Source of the DNA: Kappaphycus alvarezii
Taxonomy: Eukaryota; Rhodophyta; Florideophyceae; Gigartinales; Solieriaceae
DNA: 64,000 bases
Direction of reading: 5' to 3'
NCBI GenBank assembly: GCA_002205965.3
Contig: NADL03000682.1
Location: forward strand, 682,001-746,000
Shown in pieces: positions 20,928 to 30,180 of the stretch (positions are counted from its first letter, which is position 1; each line of letters opens with the position of its first letter). Under the pieces are notes generated by a model that did no database searches, was not told the DNA's origin, and worked only from the letters and a program-made list of their open reading frames with translations. A program made the position numbers and the translations under genes.

Positions 20928-21482
20928 TGCAAAATAATTGGGATAGGTAGATCCAAATGATAATAAATAGTTCCAACTTGAATAAATAAATAAATGCCGC
21001 AATTGGACATAAAATGAGTAATGAATAGAAAACAAAATTTAATGGTAGGTGATCGAGGGGAATGTTTCGATAGCTCGAGGATGTAAAAATATTTCTAACA
21101 ACCGAGACTACTTATACTCTACACCAGGGTGAACCTGCTACAAAAATCAGGTGAGGCGTTCAATAATTTTGGTAGACATAATTCAGGCTCAGCAATAATT
21201 ATTGCAGTATTTTCCAGGTAAGCAACCATCCAGATAATAATTTTTTGGTGGAATATATTCAATAATTATAGCCTGTTTAATATAAAAACCCAACTGTTGG
21301 ACATAAAAATTATTTCACACTGAATTCAGCATAAAATAACGCCAGTGTATATAGATAAAATTATTCCTTAATGATTCACAATAAATATAGATTGTGGGCC
21401 TCAATTGAAAAATATTGTTCCACAATTCAGCATCACTGTAGGACACCGGGATAGAGATTAAAATATTTGGTCAATTTTCATA
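20928..21482. mobile_element. 555-bp AT-rich insertion in LINE-A (possible solo LTR)
   Basis: Interrupts LINE-A RT between AFLTAV and the WVSYFYANEPAFLW region. Alignment with the uninterrupted copy near 63200 shows the limits. GCGGT occurs on both sides (20923-20927 and 21483-21487), a 5-bp target duplication. The insert begins TGCAAAATAATTG and ends CAATTTTCATA, so its ends are imperfectly inverted. It has no coding frame. A solo LTR fits the duplication length, but no second copy exists in the window, so a DNA element cannot be excluded. Confidence 0.65.
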
Positions 21483-21670
21483 GCGGTGAGACATCTATTC
21501 CAGAGTTCCAGCTTTGGGTCTCATATTTCTATGCAAACGAGCCCGCATTCCTGTGGATAGGTAGTCACACAATAAGAAGCGTCTGTGGGACCCAACAGGG
21601 AGACAACCTTGGAGGCCTCCTCGTCGACCTGGTGCTGCACCCTATTATCCTCAAAATACAAGAACTCTTC

Positions 21671-21776
21671 CCATTACGGTTTCGGTATACGCTTTTGAGT
21701 CGATTGTGGTTGTCTGGAAAACCATGGGATAGATCGGATATACCTTCCAAGAGTAAAACACCCAAACGTTTCCCCC
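21671..21776 (+). mobile_element. 106-bp LINE-A tail inside LINE-A copy 2
   Basis: The uninterrupted copy at 63381-63410 lacks this segment. It contains the 3' UTR from the CCATTACGG region through GGATAGATCGGATATACC and the GTAAAA...CCCCC end. No target duplication is clear. It could be a tail insertion with a small deletion, or a product of template switching between LINE RNAs. Confidence 0.75.
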
Positions 21777-23475
21777 GTTCAGAGGAAGGGGAGAACAGAG
21801 ATTTGGCAAAGTTCTTACTTCAACTGTGGTACCACGATGACGGGTACATTATCGGGCGCCACGACCAACTCGTCAAAGCCATCGAAGTACTTCGCTCCGT
21901 GGACTCTAAAAGCCGAGGAATGTACTTGTCGCTGCCGAAGTGCACCGTCTGGTGGCCCACAACCCCTCCAGGGTCAGTACATAGTCTCTACCGAGGCGGG
22001 ATTAAGAAAGGTTACAGCGAGGGTACTTCCGTCCTGAACGCCCCCGTCGGTACTAAGGAATACCCCATATGGTCCTTTACGAACCATGTCTCATCTCTCA
22101 GACCATTCCTCGAGACCATTGCTGACCTTGAGAATAGGCAAGTGGCATTACAGCTACTGCGTAACTGTTTGGGCGTTTGCAAAGTAGACTATTTGTCGCG
22201 AGTAGTGCCCCCGTCTTGCAAGGGAGAAGGAGCGGAAGAGTTCGACAGGATGATGGAGGATTGTGTTCGAAAATTGGCAGCAGGAGTACTGGACTCGGAA
22301 GTATTCCGAGAACTCCAGCTGCCGGTCACACCCAAGGACAAGAAAAACCATCTCTTGGGATCGGACTCACCTCCGCGAAGAACATCGCGGCCGCGGCGTT
22401 CTTGGCTTCTAGCTCATCACCTAGCAAGCTTTGCAAGACCTTGCTCCCAACTCCTGTTAAGGAGCTAGGAACATATGAAGCAGCTGCAGACGCCCATCAG
22501 AGGTGGTCGACCTCTTGCCTGCCGTCTAGGATTATCCCTTTCAGTGTAATTTGCTCGCAAAAAACACCATTCCAAAAGACGCTGACTGACGAAATCCATG
22601 AAGCAGTGCAAGAACGAATTCCTCTTGGGGATTCGAGAAGGCAAGCGTTTCGCGCGTCTGTGGTCCTCCCGGGAGCTAAGAAATGGGTGTATTGTCCCCC
22701 ATGCCCCGGACTACAGACAAGCATTGACCCTCGAGAATTCTCGGTGTGGCTTCAATGCTACTGTCAAGTCCCACTTTTTCACCCTGCCACGCCATGCCCG
22801 AAAAGGAATTGCCCGGAGACACTCGATGTACATGGCGATCATCTCATGCACTGCTTGCATGGAGCCCACAGGATCAACCGACATGATCGCCAAGAAACCC
22901 TCTCGCGAAAGACCTGGCAAGAGATGCTCGTCATTCTGTCGTAGAGCCACGCCATGGTCTCCACCGCACGAGACCATACATCCAGGCAATGGGAAGCAGC
23001 GGAGGGACCGACTTTTTTGATGTTACCTTCGTGAATCCCCTCGCTTCCTCCAACAGGAGAGTGAGGGCCTTCAACCCGATGTCCTCTCTGAATGCAGCGC
23101 GAAATGCAAAGCAGAGAAGATATCAATCCTTTATCGCGACCTCCACCGGAGGTAGGCTCGTGCCTGTGCCAATCTCCACTCTTGGAGGGTGGCACCCGGA
23201 TGCATGTGCAGTGCTAAATGACGTGGCAAGGAACGTGGCCGTGAGGGCACTGGAGACGTACGGAAAGGTTCGGGGGTTTTGATGCAAAGGCACGCCGCAG
23301 CAGCCGTCATGTCCAATGCTGCCTGCTTGATGGCTGGCCTGAAGGTAGCATTTTAGGGAGCGTAGTTCCTTCCCCATTACTGTGTCGATATACCCTTTAG
23401 TCGATTGTGGTTGTCTGGAAAACCATGGGATAGATCGGATATATCTTCCAAGAGTAAAACACCCAAACCTTTTCC
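21777..23475 (+). pseudogene. LINE-A copy 2, RT catalytic site to 3' end
   Basis: Starts just before the YHDD catalytic motif (21830-21841). The thumb and linker follow (GTSVLNAPVGTKEYPIWSFT; LQLLRNCLGVCKVDYLSRVV), then AFRASVVLPGAKKWVYCPPC. The CCHC finger (CPKRNCPETLDVHGDHLMHC) lies near 22797-22856, and the catalytic stretch includes TDFFDVTFVNPLASSNRRV near 23010. The coding part ends near 23355 with NAACLMAGLKVAF and a stop. The 3' UTR carries the shared tail. At least two frameshifts occur, near 22350 and between the finger and the PD..D region. Confidence 0.85.
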
Positions 23476-23485
23476 CTCCCCCTCC

Positions 23486-24666
23486 GTCTCGAGGGGCACG
23501 GGTTCTCAAGGATTGGCCCTGCACTGCACGCAGCTGTCGCCGCCAGCATCCTGGACGCTGCCCCAGCCCGCTTACGCACCGCAGACCATGCAACACCCTG
23601 CTCCGTCGCCGTCCTTGGGAAACAGGCACGGGGCGATCGATACTTCCTCGTCAACCAGGCACGCCGGCCCCTGCGCGATTTCGTCCGACAGATCCAAGGT
23701 GACCCGTTTGCCACCGACCTAGGCCCCTTTGAACCCGCCTCCCTTGCCGCCATGCCCATCAACCTGCAATCTCATCTAAATCGGGCGCAGCAAGAAGCCA
23801 GGGCAAAGGCGTTTTGGGAGGATGAAATATGGAAGAGAGTGCCTCATCCTAGCTGCAACTCCGACACGTCCACACGTCGCCGGATTCCAGGCTTGGCCTT
23901 CCGTAACACCGGTGAGGCGGCGTTCCTATGGGCCCACCCCACCACTGCGACGAAGGTGTCATCGGCACACTGGAGCATCATGTTGCGCCGGCACCGCGGT
24001 CTCCCATTCTACACAGACTCGGTGCCATTGAAATGCCACCACTGCCAGCAGGACATGGATGTCCACGGTGACCATGCCGCCGACCGCTGCGTTTCAGAGT
24101 CTGGGCGCATTCACCGCCACAACTCCGTTCGCAATGTGTTCGCGTGGCACGTGTTCCGCGCCGCCGGCCTTCTTCTCCCCGGGACAGACTACAGGCCCGC
24201 TGACATTCTCCTCGTGCATCCCCCTCGTGACACTGAAGCTGACCTACGTACCAGACCGACCCATCGCATGTGACGTTGCCGTGACGTCACCGTTCAAGTA
24301 GACCTCCATCACCAAAGCGACGCAAGTCGCCGGTGGGGCTACCGCCCTCACGCACCACCGCAAGATCCAGGACCTACAGGACAAGCTGTTAAGGCGCCTG
24401 GTCCCCCCTCTCTGCCCTCCCGCGACCCAGGTTTCCGATTCCAGCCTCTGGTTTTCGACTCCCTCGGTGCCCCTTCTCCGGATACTGCATTATTTATCAA
24501 AGAGTTTGTGCCACGTGTAGCCACGAAATGCCACACCTCGGACGCTACGATTCGCACACGCATCTACCAGCGTATCAGTTGCACTTTGTGGTCGTCGGTG
24601 GCTATGGCCATCATATCGCGGGCCCCACTACACTTGACCGATGTGGTCCATCCAGTTAGCTCTTAA
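23486..24666 (+). pseudogene. LINE-B C-terminal part (zinc finger and RLE)
   Basis: Resumes the LINE-B frame after LINE-A copy 2 with RLEGHGFSRIGPALHAAVAA. One open frame (23752-24273) reads INLQSHLNRAQQEARAKAFW and AGLAFRNTGEAAFLWAHP-type text, then a CX2CX9HX4C finger (CHHCQQDMDVHGDHAADRC) and DYRPADILLVHPP, the R-PD part of a restriction-like endonuclease. After a frameshift it continues DRPIACDVAVTSPFK. The C terminus reads FQPLVFDSLGAPSPDTALFI and ends HLTDVVHPVSS with a stop at 24664-24666. This supplies the endonuclease half of the element begun at 15600. Confidence 0.85.
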
Positions 24667-24725
24667 CGGGGAACGTTTGGGTGTTTTACTCTTGGAAGAT
24701 ATATCCGATCTATCCCATGGTTTTC
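24667..24725 (-). mobile_element. LINE-A tail in minus orientation
   Basis: Starts right at the LINE-B stop codon. The minus strand reads CCATGGGATAGATCGGATAT, then a GTAAAA block and CCCCG. It is the LINE-A 3' tail, inserted opposite to its neighbours. No target duplication was found. Confidence 0.8.
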
Positions 24726-25426
24726 ACTAGAAGACCGAACATCTCCAGGCGACGGCTGAACCATCACCCACTCCAACAAGGACAAAAGGGGGAACTAGAA
24801 GAAAATTCCACCGTCTAAATACGGGATCCAGACAGCTTGAAAAACTTCTTAACCGTATAGTTAGGACGTGCGCAGTCCACAGTAGATACTGAACGCATTA
24901 AACTTCTTCTTCTTCTAGTGTAAGCATGACAACTTACAGACGACGACAACCAAGACAAAGAAAACTCCGGACGAACGAACTTGCCGACGAACTGACAGGG
25001 CTGCGCAGACCACGTCCCTTCGGAGACTGTAACAAAGACAGTAGATTGAAAAGCGATAGGAAACAGCGAACTTTGAAACACCTGTTCGAGTGGAAGAGCC
25101 GTCCTTACACGTCTTTCCCAGGTCGTCCCACTTGCGCTGGGGGCGCGGGACGACAATCCACTCGAAATAACCATCAGCAACAACGGTGCAGCGAGAGATC
25201 TTGAGACATGGTTGTTCCGTCCCCAGGACATGCGAGCGGACATAGATCCGGCGCCCGCGCCAAATTCAGCGCGGGCGCCGAGATGAGCGAAAACAAAACT
25301 TGAGGAGGTCAGTGAGGTAGGGAGGACGGTGGGGGCTAACAAAACGGGTCTTCCCGGGAGGATGAGGAACACTTTGAACCGCCTTCCGCACCCCCCGACA
25401 TCTCAGCGATCACAAAGGATGAGGTT

Positions 25427-26140
25427 TTGCGGGCAGTTCGCTCTTTCAAACCCGGTTCAGCCCCGGGGGGATCCGGACTTCGCCCCTCTCACGTCGAAGA
25501 GCTTCTACGGACACCCACATCTTCCTCGCAGGGGAAATTCTTGGATTCATTAACAGAACTGCTGAACGTCCTGGCTTCTGGAAAAGCTCCTACTGCCCTC
25601 GCCCCGTGGATTGCTGGAGCCCCACTCACACCACTCGCGAAGAAAGACATGACTCCGCGCCCCATTGCAGTGGGAGAGACTTTGCGACGGTTAGTTAGTA
25701 GCTGCCTTGCTACTCGGGTCAATGAGAAGGCCTCCACCTATTTCCAGCCTCTTCAGGTTGGTATCGCTACAAGGTCAGGAACAGATGCAGTAGTTCACGG
25801 TGTTCGACGCATCGTGAACAAGTTCGGTACACGCTCTGAATATGCGCTCTTGTCGGTCGACCTGAAGAATGCGTTCAACCTGTGCAGCCGTGCTTCCTTT
25901 TTTAATGCAGTCCGGAACCTCTTTCCCCAGTTGCTTCCTTGGGTACTGTATTGCTGCAACAACGACCCAGCGTTCCTCTGGACGGGATTCGAGACTATAC
26001 GGAGTGTTGTGGGTACTCAGCAAGGAGAACCGCTGAGCGGATTGCTTTTCGCTCTCGTACTCCACCCCATCGCCCTAAAGATCAAAGAGCTATTGTCGGG
26101 ATCCCCCGACGAGGACACAGGGTTAGACACTGCTTTTGGA
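25427..26140 (+). pseudogene. LINE-A copy 3 RT, fingers and palm
   Basis: Reads SFKPGSAPGGSGLRPSHVEE, then KKDMTPRPIAVGETLRRLVS (fingers), GIATRSGTDAVVHGVRRIVN, SVDLKNAFNLCSRASFFNAV (palm A, with the first catalytic Asp) and GTQQGEPLSGLLFALVLHPI (palm B). The frame runs on to 26317, but conserved text leaves it between about 26100 and 26136, where a frameshift leads into the next entry. The same residues recur in LINE-A copies 2 and 5, so this is the family's conserved core. Confidence 0.9.
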
Positions 26141-27440
26141 GCTTTGGTATCACGACGATGGCTACATTGTAGCCAAACACGAGGATATACTCAAGGTAAT
26201 CGAGGTTCTGTCTTCTCCCGAGGCCAAACGTCGTGGTCTCCATCTGGCAGTCTCGAAATGCAAAGTATGGTGGCCCACCGCCCCCTCCGCGTCGGTTCAG
26301 TCCGCATACCCCTGTGATATGCGGCAGGAATACAGTGCTGGTACTTCGGTTTTGAACGCACCAGTCGGCTCCCAAACGTTCATGGAACAATACTTCCTGG
26401 ACCATGTATACTCCCTTGAGCCTTTACTTAACGCTGTCATGGAAATCGAGGACGCGCACGCTTCATTCCAACTACTGCGCAACTACTTTGGGGTTTGCAA
26501 AGTGGGATACCTCTTGCGAGTTGTGCCGCCCTCCTGTACGCGGAAAGGGGCCGAATACTTCGACAGCTTAATCGAGAGGTGCTGCCGCACTTTAGCGGGT
26601 GGAATGCTAGACAACTGTATATTCAAGGAGCTGCAACTGCCCATTAAGGCACTACAGGAGAAGAAGCCGACCTTGGGAATCGGCCTCTCCTCCGCGCGAG
26701 ATGTCGCCGCCGCTTCGTTTCTTGCGTCTAGCGCCGCGACGCAGCAGTTATGCGAGAAGTCTTTGCCGTCCTGTGTTCAAGACCTGACGCAGTACGAGGA
26801 CGCTACAGCCGCCTTTACCACATGGAGCGCCTCTTGTCGACCCTCAGAACGAATTCCGTTTAGCAATTTCTGCTCATCCAACCCACCATCGCAGAAGAAG
26901 CTAACAAATGCAATTCATATGGCTGTGCAAGAGGCCTTGCCGCTCGGAAACATCCGCACCCGCGCCTTCCGCGCTAGCATGTCCCTCCCCGGTGCCAAAG
27001 GCTGGGTCTACTGTGCACCTTGCCCTGGATTGAGGACGCACATCAAGAGCAAAGACTTTTCCGTGTGGTTCCAGTACTTTTGCCAAACCCCTTTATTCGC
27101 TCCAGGTACCCCTTGCCCCAAAGCAGGATGCCATGAAATGCTGGATATCTACAATGACCACTTGCTACATTGTCGCTTTGGCTGCGAGCGGAATACTCGC
27201 CATAACAACCAGGTGACTTTACTGGGGAAGGACCTTGCAAGAGCCGCCCGACGTCCATTCATCGAACCTCGTCTACACTACCAAAACAGGACGAGGCCGG
27301 ATATCAGGGCGATGGGAGCCGCCGGTGGCACGGATTACTTCGACGTAACCTTTGTCAACCCGCTCGCTCCCTCCCACGCAAGAGCCAGGGCTTTCAACCC
27401 ACGCAGAGAAGCAGCGGAAATACCAAGGGTTCGTTGCTGA
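26136..27440 (+). pseudogene. LINE-A copy 3 RT catalytic motif to RLE domain
   Basis: Opens just before WYHDDGYIV, the RT catalytic site (YHDD at 26148-26159). Then come GTSVLNAPVGSQTFMEQYFL, the LRNYFGVCKVGYLLRVVPPS linker, AFRASMSLPGAKGWVYCAPC, a CCHC finger near 27115-27175 and RPDIRAMGAAGGTDYFDVTF near 27296-27345. The last of these fits the RLE pattern R...PD-X13-D. An insertion or deletion near 27400 moves the end (FVAELPGRNRLVPVPISTLG to LVAGLPSSLW, stop at about 27661) into another frame. The C terminus matches the R2-type order of finger followed by nuclease. Confidence 0.9.
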
Positions 27441-27798
27441 GCTGCCTGGGAGAAACAGGCTGGTTCCTGTTCCCATCTCAACGCTTGGAGGATGGCATCC
27501 GGCGGCGTTCTCCGTCGTCAAGGAACTCGCGAGAACCGTTGCCACCCGCGCAATGGAACGGTTTTCGAAGGTTAGAGGCATTCTTTTACAGCGGCACTCC
27601 GCTTTGACAGTAACCTCCAATGCCGCTTGTTTGGTGGCTGGCCTCCCTTCCAGCTTGTGGTAGATTGGAGTGCCATCCACAGCTTTCGACGCATCGTGCG
27701 GTTTCGCAATTGGCTTGACAATGATACGATATCTACGCTCCGGTACAAATTTACTGGATACCAACCCACATATCTACCACAGTAAATGAACCCCCATG

Positions 27799-28407
27799 TA
27801 CCACAAAACGAACGGTCTCAAGATAAGTAAAGAGTAAAGATTCATTTACCAAGTACAGTATGAGTACTGTACACCATGTAATTTCATTTTCCCAGGTCTT
27901 CCACTTGTATGCAATTTCATTGGCTGTGTTCTCGAGTGTTTCAGAGGGAATTCTTTTTCTGCAGGGGGGACTCGAACGGTCTTGAGTTTTTTTCAACATG
28001 GTTGTTATGTTTGGTGATTGGCCACCTGGGTCGAAGACTGCAAAGCGCTGGGTGTGTGACTGTAAGAAATCGGGCAGGTGGGTGACGGTTCGGAATTGAT
28101 GATTAACGTGAATCAGTTGATGGCGACACAGCAGAAAATAGTAGTTTTAGGCTTTAGTGGAGGGTTGAATATCTTTGCAAGTTGCACCTAGCTAGACTTG
28201 TGGCAAAGACTCACACAAACCTGTCCGGAATGGCAGGTTGGTGGGAGGGACGTAGAGTGATTCGCGCGGATCGTTGCCAGTGTGTAGGGATCTGTTGAGG
28301 TTGGTTTGAGTCATCCGGGGTTCACAGTACTGCACCGTACTGTACAGTATGTATGTACATCATGATGTATTTGTTGTACAGAGCCAATAAAAGAACTCGC
28401 CTCGGAC
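27799..28407. other. intergenic, no gene
   Basis: About 600 bp between the LINE-A copy 3 tail and the tRNA gene. It contains several TACAGTA/TACTGTAC-type palindromic words (27855-27872, 28325-28350) that recur through 29.7 kb. No coding frame is supported. Confidence 0.4.
28388..28392 (-). terminator. Pol III oligo-T terminator
   Basis: On the minus strand a TTTT run lies about 16 bases past the tRNA-Trp 3' end, the normal RNA polymerase III stop. Confidence 0.6.
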
Positions 28408-28479
28408 TGACCCGGATGGGATTTGAACCCACAACCTTTTGATCTGGAGTCAACTGCGCTACCGTTGCGCCACCAGGCC
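28408..28479 (-). tRNA. trnW(CCA): tRNA-Trp (CCA)
   Basis: 72-nt cloverleaf on the minus strand. The 7-bp acceptor stem is GGCCTGG with CCGGGTC and discriminator A. The D arm has a GCGC/GCGC stem and an AACGGTA loop. The anticodon loop is CTCCAGA, giving anticodon CCA, and the anticodon stem has one weak outer pair. The variable loop is five bases, and the T arm is GTGGG/CCCAT with loop TTCAAAT. There is no intron, and CCA is not encoded, as usual for nuclear genes. Internal A and B boxes are present, and a TTTT run for Pol III termination lies about 15 bases downstream on the minus strand. Confidence 0.95.
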
Positions 28480-28802
28480 GAAGACCTCTCCGCTGAGCGA
28501 GGGGAAAGACAATGATATTTAGTTGGTACATTTGGTAACATGCAATTAAACACGTGTCAGACGTGTATATATGTGATTTGGTATTGACAATAGTCAAATT
28601 TTGTAATGCGACTATTCGCTGTCAGCGAGAAAGTGCTCCACTCAATAAAATGTAGGTGATGCAAGTAGGCGACGTGTGCCATGTACAGTAGATTCTGGTT
28701 AGGCAATTGGAATATCACCGCCGGTAACCGCCCCTCTGTCAATAAATTTGACAATACTGTTGCTTAAAATGTTGGTACGGGATACAGCGGGTTACTGTAT
28801 GC

Positions 28803-28808
28803 TTTATT
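28803..28808 (-). promoter_or_regulatory. AATAAA polyadenylation signal
   Basis: AATAAA on the minus strand, about 90 bases after the stop codon of the secreted-protein gene at 28898-29281. Confidence 0.55.
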
Positions 28809-28897
28809 TCAACCATGACTAGAGTACTGTAGTCTATTCGCGCTCCTTTACAGAGCTTGGTCTCTAGTAACCGGTGCAAGGAAACAAGCGCAATATC

Positions 28898-29281
28898 CTA
28901 CCCCACCCACCTCGCCATGGCCTCGCCATATTTCTTGGCAATGCGTCGCATACCACTCTCCGTCTCCTCCAACTGCAACCCCTCACAATTCGTCCTACAC
29001 CCCGCAATATCCCAGCACGCCCGTTTCATACCCTCCCAACCAAACCGCGTCTCACAAAACTCCATCGCCGCATGCAACACCTTGCCCTCAATCACCTGAT
29101 TCCTCAACAATGCCGAATGCTTTCGGATCCGCAACCACACACAATTGCACCCGTAAAACCTATCCACCGTCGAGAGAGTACACTGCGCTTCAGACTCTAC
29201 ACTTGCACCCATCACACACCATGCAAAACATACCTGCAAAAACAGTATACGTACAACTGAAAACCCCCGTTCGCACCGCAT
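28898..29281 (-). CDS. small secreted cysteine-rich protein, unrecognised
   Basis: 127 codons from the ATG at 29281; no ATG lies further upstream in this frame. Residues 1-33 look like a signal peptide: a charged start (MRCERGFSVVR), a hydrophobic core (ILFLQVCFAWCVMG) and small residues before ASVESEAQ. The mature part has seven cysteines (34, 45, 47, 76, 89, 95, 99) and the stretches FYGCNCVWLRIRKHS and FCETRFGWEGMKRACWDIAG, ending in a basic amphipathic helix. A TATA-like box lies about 92 bases upstream and AATAAA about 90 bases downstream, so a complete intronless gene is plausible. It neighbours tRNA-Trp and lies outside any transposon. No family was recognised. A secreted or vacuolar role is inference from the leader only. 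Confidence 0.6.
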   Translation of the reverse strand: MRCERGFSVVRILFLQVCFAWCVMGASVESEAQCTLSTVDRFYGCNCVWLRIRKHSALLRNQVIEGKVLHAAMEFCETRFGWEGMKRACWDIAGCRTNCEGLQLEETESGMRRIAKKYGEAMARWVG

Positions 29282-29372
29282 CCTTCTGCACAACCTCTAC
29301 ACACACACCGACTGCTTGTCAACCCGACTGGTCTCACTTGTACGAGATAGGATGCCGCCCCATCCTGGTCGC

Positions 29373-29379
29373 TTAAATA
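29373..29379 (-). promoter_or_regulatory. TATA-like box
   Basis: TATTTAA on the minus strand, about 92 bases upstream of the ATG at 29281, giving a 5' UTR of roughly 60 bases if transcription starts 30 bases downstream of the box. Confidence 0.45.
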
Positions 29380-29395
29380 GACTGCCGCCGTCGGG

Positions 29396-29680
29396 ATGGC
29401 TTCCTCGCTTCCGCGGGGAGTGTGGCGCGGAATGGAGAATCGGAAAACGGGGCTGATTCCTCCACGATTGGGGGACGCGGTGCAGGTGCTGATGTGTAGG
29501 TCGGTGATTTGGTCATGGGTTGCCTGGCGGCGCCGTATCCGTCCATCCAGCACAGCTACTGTACTACACACTGTCAGCTCTGTTTGTACGCCCTTTGTCA
29601 AACATAAAGTACAGTACTGTACAGTAAGTACAATGTACTGTACTCCACGGAATACACGTCACGGCGTCACGGAGTCATGA
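29396..29680 (+). CDS. possible small basic protein, divergent ORF
   Basis: 94 codons from the ATG at 29396, divergent from the secreted-protein gene. The start is MASSLPRGVWRGMENRKTGL and the middle is arginine-rich (SWVAWRRRIRPSSTATVL). The C-terminal third runs through the TACAGTACTGTA-rich stretch near 29610 and looks non-coding. No homology was recognised. The first 60 codons could be a real N terminus or chance in a GC-richer patch. Confidence 0.2.
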   Translation: MASSLPRGVWRGMENRKTGLIPPRLGDAVQVLMCRSVIWSWVAWRRRIRPSSTATVLHTVSSVCTPFVKHKVQYCTVSTMYCTPRNTRHGVTES

Positions 29681-30180
29681 CGGTGTCGCGTTATTCCGTG
29701 ACAGTACTATTGATACAAACACCACGTGGCCGACGTGGAGCATCCTATTCTAGTAAAAATAGGATGGTGCAGTAAAAATAGATTACATTTTCATCAGTTT
29801 TATATTCAGTGGCGAGACGCTACTCCGCTTGCTGGCTGAAAGCTATCCCAACTCCCCAACCTACTGCCAAACAGATTCTACCCGTCCCGACTGGAGCTTC
29901 ATTCCGAAATTCAATAGGAACAGATCACATCCAACTGCGTTCAATGGCTACCACCTTTGGGTGTCGTGGCCTTTTTACAAAGAACAGGACATGGATGTAT
30001 TTATCAGCACTTCCAATTCATTCCATATTACCCCATCGTCGGAATTGATATACAAGAGGCAACACGTGGGCTTCATTTACTCTAACAGAAAAGCTGCCTC
30101 ACTGTACCCAGTCAACTTGTATACTAGTTTGCATATATATGAAATATTGATGCAGGCCCTGATGCCACTTTACTACTATA
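29681..30180. other. no supportable gene
   Basis: A frame of about 124 codons (29829-30203) has no ATG until its middle and resembles no known family. It may be a relic. Otherwise nothing was recognised. Confidence 0.35.

Larger units (their letters stand above)
19635..23475 (+). mobile_element. LINE-A copy 2, full length, inserted in LINE-B
   Basis: 3841 bp including two later insertions (20928-21482 and 21671-21776), about 3.2 kb without them. The 10-bp target duplication CTCCCCCTCC lies at 19625-19634 and 23476-23485. The 5' end (TAGACATTCGCAGCCC) matches that of the copy starting at 61199, so it is a true full-length end. A single ORF opens at the ATG at 19717, 82 bp from the 5' end. It codes for a helical N-terminal region (LRSLG.LP.T type), RT with DLKNAFNMCSR, GTQQGDNLGGLL and YHDD (21830-21841), and an RLE domain. 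Several frameshifts interrupt it. No APE-type endonuclease is present. Confidence 0.92.
15600..24666 (+). mobile_element. LINE-B, GC-rich RLE-type non-LTR retrotransposon, interrupted
   Basis: One LINE copy spread over 9 kb by later insertions. Its own segments are about 15600-18333, 19053-19554, 19618-19634 and 23486-24666, roughly 4.4 kb. It has two N-terminal ORFs (15666-16211 and 16208-17056), then a reverse transcriptase and a C-terminal zinc finger and endonuclease region. At each insertion the LINE frame resumes after one copy of the target duplication: EEGI before the solo LTR and IVSQWYADDRTMIG after it, and NDAWEQACLPL then RLEGHGFSRIGPALHAA across the tail and LINE-A insertions. 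It is clearly GC-rich compared with the flanks. Frameshifts in the RT and RLE regions make it a pseudogene. Confidence 0.9.
24728..27798 (+). mobile_element. LINE-A copy 3, best-preserved coding region
   Basis: A LINE-A subfamily with a different 3' UTR. The 5' boundary is unclear: 24728-25380 has no long frame in common with copy 2. From about 25380 (APPDISAITKDEVLRAVRSF) the RT, thumb, zinc finger and endonuclease regions follow almost without gaps to a stop near 27661. The 3' UTR (27664-27798) carries ACAGTAAATGAACCCCC, the subfamily's version of the shared tail. Only two or three frameshifts interrupt the coding region. No solo LTR or other insertion is seen inside it. Confidence 0.88.

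Noticed and set aside
24815-25372. 185-codon minus-strand frame ahead of LINE-A copy 3
   Set aside because: No conserved motif; lies opposite the 5' part of LINE-A copy 3 and is best treated as a shadow.
27965-27985. B-box-like GTTCGAGTCCCC on the minus strand
   Set aside because: No T-stem pairing and no matching A box or acceptor stem.
28322-28597. 91-codon minus-strand frame containing VAQLTPDQKVVGSNP
   Set aside because: It is the tRNA-Trp gene read as protein; the cloverleaf at 28408-28479 explains it.
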